Source: Flavobacterium taihuense
Lineage (GTDB): Bacteria > Bacteroidota > Bacteroidia > Flavobacteriales > Flavobacteriaceae
Direction: 5' to 3'
Assembly (NCBI RefSeq): GCF_019351435.1
Contig: NZ_JAHWYN010000006.1
Span: forward strand, 186,001-250,000
DNA length: 64,000 nucleotides
Shown: positions 50,468-58,919 of the stretch, in pieces
Position numbering within the stretch: position 1 is the first letter of the stretch
How the letters are laid out: the number at the start of each line of letters is the position of its first letter
The notes under the pieces: model-generated
What the model was told of the DNA's origin: nothing
Database searches by the model: none
Seen by the model: only the letters and a program-made list of their open reading frames with translations
Made by a program: the position numbers and the translations under genes

Positions 50468-51439
50468 ATGAAAAATTATAACACTGAAATTAAAAATACA
50501 TTAATGGCTATTTTATTAGCTATCTCATTTGTTTCATCGGCACAAGTTGCAAAAAACACAAAAATCAATTTGACGTCTGTTACAAGTACAACTTTCAAAA
50601 CAATTAAAGTTGATGGTTTAGACATCTTTTATCGTGAAGCTGGAGACAAAAATAAACCAACTATTTTATTGCTTCATGGATTTCCTTCATCTTCTCATAT
50701 GTATAGAGATTTGATAAATGACCTATCATCAAAATATCACGTAATTGCGCCCGATTATCCAGGTTTTGGGCAAAGTAGTGCACCAAGTAATAAAGAGTAT
50801 GAATATACTTTTGATAATTTATCAATTACTGTTGAACATTTTATTGAGAAAATGGGGCTGAAAAAATTTAGTCTATATATGCAAGATTATGGTGGTCCTA
50901 TTGGTTTTAGAATTGCAGTAAAAAGACCTGAACTTATTCAATCTTTAATCATTCAAAATGCTAATGCGTACAAAGAGGGATTAGGAGATGCTTTAGCTCC
51001 TTTAGTAGCCTACATTCAGAATCCAAATGCAGAGACGGAAAATACAGCAAGAGGTTTCCTTATTTTAGATACCACCAAATGGCAATATCTGAATGGCGCC
51101 GAAGATACTTCTAAAGTAAGCCCTGACAGTTATACTATCGACCAAGCTTATTTAGATCGCAAAGGAAATGACCAAATACAATTAGCACTATTCCGAAATT
51201 ATGGTTCAAATCTTCCAAAATATGCAGATTGGCAGGCTTACCTAAAAAAATACCAGCCTGCAACTTTAGTGCTTTGGGGTAAAAACGACTTATTATTTAC
51301 TGCTCCCGGTGCTGAGGCCTACAAAAAAGATGTTTCTACTGCTGAAGTCCATCTTATTAATGGTGGTCACTTTTTATTAGAAGAACACCACTCCGAGGCT
51401 GCAAAATTAATTGATGCTTTTCTTTCAAAACATAAATAA
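50468..51439 (+). CDS. Secreted alpha/beta hydrolase with Asp nucleophile (4)
   Basis: A 323-residue enzyme with an N-terminal hydrophobic segment (LMAILLAISFVSSAQ). It is about 70 percent similar by eye to 48540-49508: HGFPSSSHMYRDL, YMQDYGGPIGFR, INGGHFLLEEHH. The nearest copies are therefore the outer two genes, with the cytoplasmic form between them. It is followed by the small transporter gene after 5 bp. Confidence 0.88.
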   Translation: MKNYNTEIKNTLMAILLAISFVSSAQVAKNTKINLTSVTSTTFKTIKVDGLDIFYREAGDKNKPTILLLHGFPSSSHMYRDLINDLSSKYHVIAPDYPGFGQSSAPSNKEYEYTFDNLSITVEHFIEKMGLKKFSLYMQDYGGPIGFRIAVKRPELIQSLIIQNANAYKEGLGDALAPLVAYIQNPNAETENTARGFLILDTTKWQYLNGAEDTSKVSPDSYTIDQAYLDRKGNDQIQLALFRNYGSNLPKYADWQAYLKKYQPATLVLWGKNDLLFTAPGAEAYKKDVSTAEVHLINGGHFLLEEHHSEAAKLIDAFLSKHK

Positions 51440-51444
51440 TCACA

Positions 51445-51897
51445 ATGAAAATGAACAACATCATTTATTCATTGTTACCTATTATGGTAGGTCTTTGCCT
51501 ACCGCTTATGGGTATTGCTAATGGCAATTTAGGAAAAGTTTTAGGTAGCCCTTTTACAGCAACATTTGGTGTATTCTTGGTAGCGTTGGCTGGTATCACA
51601 TTTGTGATACTGGTCAGCAATGCGCCATTACCAACTGCAAACCAAATAACAGAAACTAAATTATGGTATTGGGTTGGTGGCTTGATTGTAGTGATGAATA
51701 TTGTAACGTTTACTGTTGCTCCATCAAAAATTGGAATTGGTAACCTTATCATTTTTTTTGTAGCATCTCAACTCGTTTCTTCACTAATAATTGAACACTT
51801 TGGTATTTTTAATGTCATTAAGCACACTATAAATTGGCAAAGAATTTTGGGAGTATGTTTTCTAATTGGCGGTGTTTTTCTAATAAAAAAATTCTAG
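51445..51897 (+). CDS. DMT-type small transporter (YdcZ/DUF606-like)
   Basis: A 150-residue protein with about five membrane helices, beginning IIYSLLPIMVGLCLPLMGIANGNLGKVLGSPFTATFGVFLVALAG, typical of YdcZ/DUF606 half-transporters related to EamA. It lies 5 bp after a hydrolase gene and 24 bp before an outer-membrane protein gene. It may export a product of the hydrolases. Confidence 0.8.
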   Translation: MKMNNIIYSLLPIMVGLCLPLMGIANGNLGKVLGSPFTATFGVFLVALAGITFVILVSNAPLPTANQITETKLWYWVGGLIVVMNIVTFTVAPSKIGIGNLIIFFVASQLVSSLIIEHFGIFNVIKHTINWQRILGVCFLIGGVFLIKKF

Positions 51898-51921
51898 AAA
51901 TCAATATTTAAAAAATTGTAA

Positions 51922-52518
51922 ATGAAAATTAAAAAAATACTAATGATATTGGTTTTGATTAATTTTTGCGCCGTTAATGCTCAAAAAGGAACCGTATTAA
52001 TTGGTGGTTTTGTAAGTTTACGTTCCACAGAAAACACGTCAAATGGAATAAATCAAAAATTTAACTCTTTTGAGCTTACACCAAAAGTAGGCTACCAATT
52101 TTCAACCTATTGGACCGCCGGAATAGAAACTACAATTGGAAACAGCAGAAGTCAATCGACAAGTACTGAAATTAATAACGAAATCAAAACGAATGTATTT
52201 AACATCGGAGGATTTTTGGCATATTCAAAACAACTGACTGGTATTTTTTACGGATTTGCAAAAATAACTTCAGGATTACAAACTGAAAAACTGTCCCAAA
52301 AAGTTATTACTTACACTTCTTCTCAGTTTAATGGCTTTTATATAGCCTTAGAACCCGGTATATATATCGATCTAAAAAAGGGTTTTGGGTTAGACTTCTT
52401 TTTTGGAGGCTTACGCTACAACACTTTTAAAAACCAACAAACTGATATTACATCAAAAAAAGAGTTGGATTTTACTTTTGGGAAAGTACTTAAAATTGGA
52501 ATTTCCAAAAATTTATAA
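51922..52518 (+). CDS. Outer-membrane beta-barrel protein (porin family)
   Basis: A 198-residue protein with a signal peptide (ILMILVLINFCAVNAQ). The rest is beta-strand rich, with GGFVSLRSTEN, KVGYQFSTYWTAGIE, FNIGGFLAYSKQL and GLDFFFGGLRYNTF, ending in a hydrophobic residue. It is an OmpW/porin-like eight-strand barrel of unknown substrate. Confidence 0.75.
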   Translation: MKIKKILMILVLINFCAVNAQKGTVLIGGFVSLRSTENTSNGINQKFNSFELTPKVGYQFSTYWTAGIETTIGNSRSQSTSTEINNEIKTNVFNIGGFLAYSKQLTGIFYGFAKITSGLQTEKLSQKVITYTSSQFNGFYIALEPGIYIDLKKGFGLDFFFGGLRYNTFKNQQTDITSKKELDFTFGKVLKIGISKNL

Positions 52519-52614
52519 AAAAGTAAAACTTAAAAGTATTTTAACACACCTGTTTTTCACTTGTTAAATAAAGTTGATTACGGTGTTATTGTTTAACAAT
52601 CAAAATAAAATAGT

Positions 52615-53082
52615 ATGTCTGAAAAAACTTCAGTAAGTACAATTCTAAAATCCGGTATAATAGCTGGTACTTTAGACGCAATAGCAGGTGTTATAGTCTA
52701 TTACATTTGGTTCGGGTTCAATCCTTTCCAAGTATTACAATATATTGCAAGTGGCGTTCACGGACCAACAGCAATTAATGGAAGTATTGCAATGATAATC
52801 GCAGGAATGGGTTATCATTATTTTATAGCTTTTGTTGTGGCAGCAATTTATTTTTTTGCCTACCCAAAATTTAGTGTTTTAAGAGATCACAAAGTTATTG
52901 TAGGGTTGCTCTTTGGCTTAGGAATTTGGTTGGTAATGAACTTATTGGTTTTACCAAATTCAAACATTCCAAAAGGTTCTTTTGACACTGGTTTGGCAAT
53001 AGTTGGTATACTTTGGCATATGACTTTGGTTGGTTTGCCAATAGCACTTATTACGAGCAAACATTACAATTCTAAAATATAA
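52615..53082 (+). CDS. Four-helix integral membrane protein, paralogue of 22563
   Basis: A 155-residue protein with four membrane segments. It shares GFNPFQVLQYIASG, FAYPKFSVLR, GIWLVMNLLVLP and WHMTLVGLPIALIT with 22563-23057. It again sits after an Asp-nucleophile hydrolase cluster and before a flavin-dependent reductase (azoR, 19 bp away). The family name is not known to me. Confidence 0.7.
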   Translation: MSEKTSVSTILKSGIIAGTLDAIAGVIVYYIWFGFNPFQVLQYIASGVHGPTAINGSIAMIIAGMGYHYFIAFVVAAIYFFAYPKFSVLRDHKVIVGLLFGLGIWLVMNLLVLPNSNIPKGSFDTGLAIVGILWHMTLVGLPIALITSKHYNSKI

Positions 53083-53101
53083 ATTTTAAAAAGTATCTAA
53101 A

Positions 53102-53737
53102 ATGAAAAAATTATTGCATATTATTAGTTCTCCACGTGGAGAAAGTTCAGACTCTGAAAAAATCGCCGCTGCATTCTTAAAACAATACAAAGAAACAAAT
53201 CCAGATGCTCAAATTGATACGTTGAATCTTTGGACACACAAAATTCCTTCATTTGATGGAAATAAAGCTACCGCAAAAATGACATTTTTTGGCACAGGAA
53301 CATTAGAAGGCGAAATCAAAACCGCTTGGGATCAAGTAGTAGAAGTTACCAATCGTTTTACAGCTGCCGACGAGTATTTAATCACTGTACCAATGTGGAA
53401 TGGAGGAATTCCTTGGGTTTTGAAACATTATATTGATACAATTACACAACCAGGATTAACTTTTGGTTTCGGAGCGGAAGGATATTTCCCATTACTTAAA
53501 GACAAAAAAGCCTGTGTCATTCTAACATCGGGTGTATATAGTCCAGCACTTCCAAAACCTTTTGGTTTAGATTTTCAAGCTTCATATATGGATTGGTGGT
53601 TAGAATTTGTCGGCGTTTCAGAAATACATTCTGTAAAATTATTAAGTAATGTTTTATCGCAAAATCAGTCAAAAGACAAAGAAGAAGCTAACAAACAAGC
53701 GGCCGAAATTGTTAAAAATCATTTTGCACAAATATAA
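53102..53737 (+). CDS. azoR: FMN-dependent NADH-azoreductase
   Basis: A 211-residue flavodoxin-like enzyme: SSPRGESSDSEKIAAAF at the FMN phosphate site, TVPMWNGGIPWVLKHYIDTITQPGLTFGF (the FMN-contacting PMWN segment typical of AzoR), and a Tyr-rich C-terminal half. AzoR uses NADH to reduce azo dyes and quinones; in this cluster quinone detoxification is likely. It starts 19 bp after the membrane-protein gene. Confidence 0.88.
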   Translation: MKKLLHIISSPRGESSDSEKIAAAFLKQYKETNPDAQIDTLNLWTHKIPSFDGNKATAKMTFFGTGTLEGEIKTAWDQVVEVTNRFTAADEYLITVPMWNGGIPWVLKHYIDTITQPGLTFGFGAEGYFPLLKDKKACVILTSGVYSPALPKPFGLDFQASYMDWWLEFVGVSEIHSVKLLSNVLSQNQSKDKEEANKQAAEIVKNHFAQI

Positions 53738-53759
53738 AGATAGTTGTTAATTGTTGGCT

Positions 53760-53802
53760 TGAAAGATGTAGGATATCCCATTCCTGCATCTTTCTTTTTT
53801 AT
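53760..53802 (+). terminator. Terminator after azoR
   Basis: GAAAGATGTAGGA pairs with TCCTGCATCTTTC, followed by TTTTTT. Confidence 0.75.
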
Positions 53803-53827
53803 CAATAAAAAAAGGAATTAGTTGGAA

Positions 53828-54256
53828 ATGATTGATTTAAAACAAAAAATGGTTAGTTCATTGCTAATTAGAGCAGATGTGAAGTACAGACGCGCCGTGA
53901 GCAAAATACTAGAACCATATCAACTTACCATTCTACAATTTGAAACGATGCGCCTACTGGATCAAAATGGTCAAATTATTGGAACCAAATTCATCAAGGA
54001 CAATCTTACAAATCCTGATATTGCCATTTCGAACGTTCTTGACGAACTATCTGCAAGAGAGTTTATTATTAAAGACAGAGCCTTATCAAATCGGAGGAAA
54101 GTAGAAATTAGATTAACTCCTTTAGGAAAATTAATAATAGACAAAATAGAAGAAATTCCTCCTGAAACCTGTCTTTTTGGGAAAATAAAAAAGGAAGAGT
54201 TAGAACAACTCAAGCGACTTTTAATTAAGATTATAAAAATTTTAGATTGTGACTAA
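53828..54256 (+). CDS. MarR-family regulator
   Basis: The ATG at 53828 gives 142 residues (the TTG at 53822 is less likely). YQLTILQFETMRLLDQ, LTNPDIAISNVLDELSAREFIIKDRALSNRRKVEIRLTPLG are the winged HTH and wing of MarR proteins. A Cys occurs in PPETCLFG, possibly a redox sensor. It follows the azoR operon in the same direction and may regulate it. Confidence 0.88.
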   Translation: MIDLKQKMVSSLLIRADVKYRRAVSKILEPYQLTILQFETMRLLDQNGQIIGTKFIKDNLTNPDIAISNVLDELSAREFIIKDRALSNRRKVEIRLTPLGKLIIDKIEEIPPETCLFGKIKKEELEQLKRLLIKIIKILDCD

Positions 54257-54456
54257 ACGAACAAAAATTCTAAAAATCTAAGCTATTTTATATAAATTTG
54301 ATAAAGATATTACAACTGTAAGGTTGTGAAAAAAAGATGATTTCAATACATTATTATATTATTTATTTCAACATTCGTTTGATTGACTATAAATTATAAC
54401 AATAAAACTTAATACATCTATAACAAAACATATCAAGTAAAATCGTAACATTTAGG

Positions 54457-54798
54457 GTATGGGAAAATGGAACTAGAAGCAACTTATCTAAGGCTAATGA
54501 AAATCGTAATTATATTTTTTTTGCAGACCTTGCCAATCATTTGATATTGATTGCCCAAGAAAAAAACTGCAGCGATAGTTTCCCTCTATCTTTATTGCGC
54601 ATATTGAAAATTAGTTGCGTACTACTCTACTTGATTCCTAAAACTTGGAAAATTGATTTTTTCTTACTCTGTGGCTATTTAGGAGGATCCGGCGCAATTG
54701 AAATATCACAACATTTAGCTCCAACAGGTTTTATTTTGCTGACAATTGTTTGGATTGGCGCTTATTTAAGAAATCCAGGGCTATTTTTAAAAGATTAA
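54457..54798 (+). pseudogene. DoxX-like gene remnant
   Basis: The frame 54541-54798 (from a TTG) encodes RILKISCVLLYLIPKTWKID, LCGYLGGSGAIEIS and LTIVWIGAYLRNPGLF, the C-terminal half of a DoxX-like membrane protein. The first helices are out of frame in the sequence just before it. It lacks a good start and is probably a decayed gene. Confidence 0.6.
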
Positions 54799-54893
54799 TT
54801 CGTAACAAATCAAGATAAGGAAAGAATGTTCCGCTACAGCTTTGTCTAATAAACCTGTACAGAATTAATTTACTTAGATTCATTGGATAATAA

Positions 54894-54944
54894 TACTAAA
54901 AAGACATCATGCCATTATTCAGTGATGTTTTTTAGTATTGTTAA
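54894..54944 (+). terminator. Bidirectional terminator-like hairpin
   Basis: AAAAAGACATCA and TGATGTTTTTTAG form a stem with A and T runs on both sides; it lies between convergent transcripts. Confidence 0.6.
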
Positions 54945-55063
54945 ATTTGATAAAAAAAAAAAACACTTACAACCAGTTTTAAATATGTAGTTATTTATTG
55001 TCCGTCATTATCTCAAATGATTAACTAAAGCTACAAATTACGGTTAAGATATCGCAACGAATG

Positions 55064-55702
55064 TCATACAGAATATTTTCTGTAAAATTTAATTCCCTGA
55101 TATATTCCCAATGCCACGAATACCACTGGAATAATCACTTTCATAAGGTATTTTGCCAAAAAATCAGTTTGATCGGTAACATAACTTAAAGATAGAATCA
55201 AGGTTACCATTCCGATAAATGTTCCGAAAATTGTTCCCAAAACGTAGAAGTATTTTTTTGATTTCGAGATTTCGATAAAGTTGCCGTTTAACAAATACAG
55301 ATTCCAGCTGGTCCAAAACGGAATTTGAATAAAATTAGAACTACTCAAAATTATTCCTAGCCAAAAAGGATAATTGGTATAATCACTAAAAATACTTGAG
55401 TTCAAATTTTCAGATTTTGAATTGGAATAAAAAATATAAGCCAGAATAAACATAAAAAGTACCGAAAACCCTTCGATGAAACGAATAAGCTTTTTATTTT
55501 TAATCAGTTGGTTAGCAAAAAGTAAGCTGAAATAAATAACCCAAAATTCAACAGCAATTACTCCAAAAAGGAAAGATATTGTTGTCTTTAGCCCAGTTTT
55601 AATGTAAATTTCAAATCCAACAATATTCAAATATCCCAAAGGAATTGAACCTATGAAACTGACTAGAAATCCAACTAGAATATTTTTGAGAATTTTCATC
55701 AA
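55064..55702 (-). CDS. LysE-family membrane protein
   Basis: A 212-residue membrane protein with six predicted helices. FLVSFIGSIPLGYLNIVG is the LysE-type first segment, and GVIAVEFWVIYFSLLF, FLAYIFY-like segment and GIILSSSNFIQIPFWTSWNLYLL follow. LysE proteins export amino acids or small metabolites. The start overlaps the ATP-grasp gene by 4 bp (55699-55702), and it is the last gene of a four-gene operon (57930 to 55064). Confidence 0.75.
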   Translation of the reverse strand: MMKILKNILVGFLVSFIGSIPLGYLNIVGFEIYIKTGLKTTISFLFGVIAVEFWVIYFSLLFANQLIKNKKLIRFIEGFSVLFMFILAYIFYSNSKSENLNSSIFSDYTNYPFWLGIILSSSNFIQIPFWTSWNLYLLNGNFIEISKSKKYFYVLGTIFGTFIGMVTLILSLSYVTDQTDFLAKYLMKVIIPVVFVALGIYQGIKFYRKYSV

Positions 55703-56733
55703 AAATTTACAATTTTATTATTCTGTTCCAAATGCAATCGGTATTGAATCATTCCCTCTTTATGAGATAGATATTGAAATCCCCTTTTATAATTGACGAC
55801 ACTAATTTTGTACATATAGGTAATGTGTTGCGCCAATACTTTCCAAGCAAAAAAGATAGAATGCTTTGGATCGTAAATATGAGTGGGTTCACTTGCAGCA
55901 CCATTCAATTCAACTATTGAAAAGTTTTTGCCCTCTTCTAATTCTTTCCAATTGTTGTACATTAAATCCATTCTTCCAAAGTAGAATTCAGGAATTTGTA
56001 AACACATTTCATCAATAACATTGGTTAACTTTTCTGAAATTAGAAAACTGGAATCTACAAATTTAGCTCCTCGTGCATGATTCCCATAAGGCACTAAATT
56101 TAGTTTTTCTCCTGTAGGTAAAATTTCTTTCAACCGTTCTCCGTATTCTGCTTTCAAGTTTACTAATTGCAAGGCATAGCGCGGGTTTTGAACAATTAAA
56201 TCTTCAATATTGGATGAGCCATTGCCTTCTACGATGAGGAATTCTTTAGAAACAATTCCTGTAATTTTACCTTTTTTTTCATTTGGAAAACGAACATAAA
56301 AAATCCCAACTTCATGTTCATAGGGAATAAAACTCTGCACTAAGTAATCAAAATTAGCTTTGCAGTGATATGCAAATAATTCATCTATTGAATTGATTTT
56401 TTTTACAGCTGATCCACGCAATCCAATATCTGGCTTTGCAATAAACGGAATTTTTATTTCAGAATTATTGAGTAATTTTAAAACAACATCAAAATCCAAT
56501 TTTTCAATTATAAATTCAGTTTTTGGGTAATAATTTTGCGGTATTAAATCATATATTTCTTTTTTACTGTCCATAAAAAATCCGCCATTTTTCATCGTCG
56601 GATTACAAGCATTAAAAAAGAAAATAGTTCTAGCTTTTAAAGCAAAATAAACCCACAGAAAGTATATTGGCACATACACAATTTGAAAAGGCCAATATTC
56701 CCAATGGAATAATTTATGGATTATTAATTTCAT
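55699..56733 (-). CDS. ATP-grasp family protein with membrane-like N-terminus
   Basis: A 344-residue protein. Residues 15-35 are hydrophobic (PFQIVYVPIYFLWVYFALK). From residue 70 the ATP-grasp domain shows FIAKPDIGLRGSAVKKI (the nucleotide-binding loop), YLVQSFIPYEHEVGIFYV, FYFGRMDLM and IVELNGAASEPTHIYD with metal ligands Glu-Asn. ATP-grasp enzymes ligate a carboxylate to an amine through an acyl phosphate. It overlaps the LysE gene by 4 bp and follows the NRDE gene after 10 bp. A link with the exporter suggests a small peptide-like product. Confidence 0.85.
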   Translation of the reverse strand: MKLIIHKLFHWEYWPFQIVYVPIYFLWVYFALKARTIFFFNACNPTMKNGGFFMDSKKEIYDLIPQNYYPKTEFIIEKLDFDVVLKLLNNSEIKIPFIAKPDIGLRGSAVKKINSIDELFAYHCKANFDYLVQSFIPYEHEVGIFYVRFPNEKKGKITGIVSKEFLIVEGNGSSNIEDLIVQNPRYALQLVNLKAEYGERLKEILPTGEKLNLVPYGNHARGAKFVDSSFLISEKLTNVIDEMCLQIPEFYFGRMDLMYNNWKELEEGKNFSIVELNGAASEPTHIYDPKHSIFFAWKVLAQHITYMYKISVVNYKRGFQYLSHKEGMIQYRLHLEQNNKIVNF

Positions 56734-56743
56734 TTTTATCTAA

Positions 56744-57454
56744 TTAAAGTGTTACAAATACTTTTGAAAATTCCATTTCAGTAATCAAATCATTGTATAA
56801 AATTTCGACTTTATTTTTTTCAATTACAGTTTGCGTAATGCTTAAAGTTTTAAGGATATCACTTCTATTGATAACTAAACCGTGCTCTTGGTTTTGTTCT
56901 TCAGTATATCTGTGAAAATGGAATATCTTTTTGAAAGTAACTTCTGGATTTATTTCCAAAAAGGACGAAAACCATTTTGCTCTTTTCTGACGTAACTGTT
57001 CCGAATATAAAGTAGAAGAAGACCAGATGTGGTTTTGAGTAGCATCTAATAAAATGGTTTCTTTGCTAATTTCGTTCCAACGCAATTGATACAATTTTTT
57101 TTCTTGAAACAGAACTAAAGTAAAAGGTTCAATTCCTGATAAATCAATTATATTCCATTCTAAAATTGGCGAATTGGAAGCTATGATATCCAAAACGATT
57201 AAGCCACGACTTTTTTTATAAGTCAATTTAGGCTTATGCTTTTCAGAGGCCCCATTTAGCAAAACTAAAACGGTACCCTCTTCATTAACAGCATACCACG
57301 TTCCACCGGCTTTTTGGTCCTTAGGAAAAATAATATTCCTGTTTTTGACAAGATAATTTACAGGTTCAACAGCAGGCTCTCGCAATATTTTTTCATCACG
57401 ATTGGAAGTAATGATTGTAATACCGTTGGATTGCACGTAGCTTACTGTACACAT
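56744..57454 (-). CDS. NRDE/TANGO2-family protein
   Basis: A 236-residue protein beginning MCTVSYV and TSNRDEKILREPAVEPVNYL, the NRDE signature, then KAGGTWYAVNEEGTVLVLLNGA. The N-terminal Cys2 could act as an Ntn-type nucleophile after removal of Met. Members are linked with heme and secretory functions, unclear in bacteria. It overlaps the dinB-like gene by 13 bp. Confidence 0.88.
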   Translation of the reverse strand: MCTVSYVQSNGITIITSNRDEKILREPAVEPVNYLVKNRNIIFPKDQKAGGTWYAVNEEGTVLVLLNGASEKHKPKLTYKKSRGLIVLDIIASNSPILEWNIIDLSGIEPFTLVLFQEKKLYQLRWNEISKETILLDATQNHIWSSSTLYSEQLRQKRAKWFSSFLEINPEVTFKKIFHFHRYTEEQNQEHGLVINRSDILKTLSITQTVIEKNKVEILYNDLITEMEFSKVFVTL

Positions 57455-57930
57455 TGCTTTCTATATTCTATTGTGGAACGGGCGACACCAAAATTTTCAT
57501 CAATCTGCAAATGTTTCAATTGCAAAACAGCGACTTTTATTAAAGCCTGATGGTGGATACAATGTTCTAAATTGTATAACAATTCTCTATGAAAATTGCT
57601 TTCAATAGTCACTTCTATTTCATCAATAACTTGTTGTAAAACAAGATTTTTGTTAGGTTTAGGCATGGAGTATATAATTGCAGCAATAGCCATTTGAGCT
57701 TTATTTGTATTGGTTTGTATGCCATAATCCCGCAATCGGTTATCATAATTGATAGTCCCTGATCCGTATTGATTAAGCAAACATTGAAAAAGCTCAATAA
57801 TGTGACGTGTATGCTCACCTATAGTAGAACTACTCAACTCTTCACAAGGATAAGTATAATCATCATTTGAAAGTTGGGATAACAAATCCGATAGTTCTGT
57901 TAATGTTTTATGTACAGAAATTGTTAGCAT
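57442..57930 (-). CDS. DinB-family protein
   Basis: A 162-residue helical bundle protein. The metal ligands are the His in TIGEHTRHIIELF and the HxxxH in LEHCIHHQALIKVAV. DinB/BshC-like metal-dependent thiol transferases act in bacillithiol or other thiol pathways. It is the first gene of the operon 57930-55064 (dinB, NRDE, ATP-grasp, LysE). Confidence 0.85.
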   Translation of the reverse strand: MLTISVHKTLTELSDLLSQLSNDDYTYPCEELSSSTIGEHTRHIIELFQCLLNQYGSGTINYDNRLRDYGIQTNTNKAQMAIAAIIYSMPKPNKNLVLQQVIDEIEVTIESNFHRELLYNLEHCIHHQALIKVAVLQLKHLQIDENFGVARSTIEYRKQCVQ

Positions 57931-57995
57931 AATATATAATGTTTTAGACTTGATAGAAAATAAATCGAATTAAAGTTTTGAATTAAAAATAAGTA

Positions 57996-58385
57996 TCAGA
58001 GCTTAAATAGCAATAAATTGGGAATGCCTTTTTTATTTTGGAAAATCAATACAGCACAACATAAAAATGTAATGACTGCCAAAATAAAAAGTACTCCACC
58101 ATCATTTTGCACAACAATTCCCAGCACTAGTATATGAGAAAGAATGGCACCAGCCATAGTTCCCAATCCTATTAGAGCGCCAAGTAAAGTAGTTCTTGGA
58201 ATTAAAATTAAAACAGAAGCAATGAGCTCTACTATTCCTGATCCAATTCTTCCAAAAGGTTCTATTCCTAAAGCCGAAAAAATAGAAACACTTTCATCGG
58301 CTGCAGAAAATTTGAAATACAAAGTTTGAAGTAGAATTATCACCGCTGTGAGTTTGATAATCCAAGTAAATACAGCGCTTTTCAT
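57996..58385 (-). CDS. DoxX-family membrane protein (second)
   Basis: A 129-residue protein with four helices: FTWIIKLTAVIILLQTLYFKF, FGRIGSGIVELIASVLILIPRT, GALIGLGTMAGAILSHILVLG, and FILAVITFLCCAVLI. It fits the DoxX family. It starts 6 bp after the YHS gene, so they are one transcript driven by the Crp/Fnr-type promoter at 58874. Confidence 0.88.
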   Translation of the reverse strand: MKSAVFTWIIKLTAVIILLQTLYFKFSAADESVSIFSALGIEPFGRIGSGIVELIASVLILIPRTTLLGALIGLGTMAGAILSHILVLGIVVQNDGGVLFILAVITFLCCAVLIFQNKKGIPNLLLFKL

Positions 58386-58391
58386 ATTAAT

Positions 58392-58853
58392 TTAGTTTAT
58401 AATTTTTTTCCAATTGACATCCGCTTTTTTCTTCAAATTTGCTTCGTCTTTGTTCCAAGATTTTAATGTATTATTGAAATAGGCGTTGTAAAACAAATAC
58501 AATTTACCATCAAGGATCTTGAATGTATCAGGGTCGATCTCCACTTTATCGGCCGCACTACCCATAGCATAAGCACACCAACCTCCATATTGAGGTTCAT
58601 AATTTGCCGGGTTTTTTGAAAAGATGTCTTTATTAGCTTGCGAAAAAAAGTTATATATAACTCCTTCATAAGTTGCTGTTATACTTGATTTTCCTTTCAC
58701 CGCTTTTTTTTGTGTAAAGTAAGCAACAGGATCATACCCATGTACGGCCACTTTGTTTTCTAGATTAAATTCTGCAGCTCTTTTAGCTGCTGTCTGTGCA
58801 CTTATAGTCATAGTTACTAAAGCTATGGCAAGTAATAAAATAATTTTTTTCAT
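58392..58853 (-). CDS. Secreted YHS-domain protein (2)
   Basis: The ATG at 58853 gives 153 residues with a signal peptide (IILLLAIALVTMTISAQ). GYDPVAYFTQ, FFSQANKDIFSKNPANYEPQYGGWCAYAMG (single Cys) and LYLFYNAYFNNTLKSW follow. It forms an operon with the DoxX gene. The Crp/Fnr-type operator upstream ties it to the first YHS gene, DM13 and msrB. Confidence 0.9.
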   Translation of the reverse strand: MKKIILLLAIALVTMTISAQTAAKRAAEFNLENKVAVHGYDPVAYFTQKKAVKGKSSITATYEGVIYNFFSQANKDIFSKNPANYEPQYGGWCAYAMGSAADKVEIDPDTFKILDGKLYLFYNAYFNNTLKSWNKDEANLKKKADVNWKKIIN

Positions 58854-58873
58854 AATAGTTAACATTTATTTTT

Positions 58874-58919
58874 CAAAGGTAAAGTAGTTTAAAATCTTGT
58901 TTTGTCAGCTGAATTACAA
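58874..58919 (-). promoter_or_regulatory. Crp/Fnr-type operator and -7 box of the second YHS gene
   Basis: On the minus strand TTGTAATTCAGCTGACAA (58919-58902), with TACCTTTG ending at 58874; same geometry as the other four. The operator reaches into the last codon region of the gene at 58914. Confidence 0.7.
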
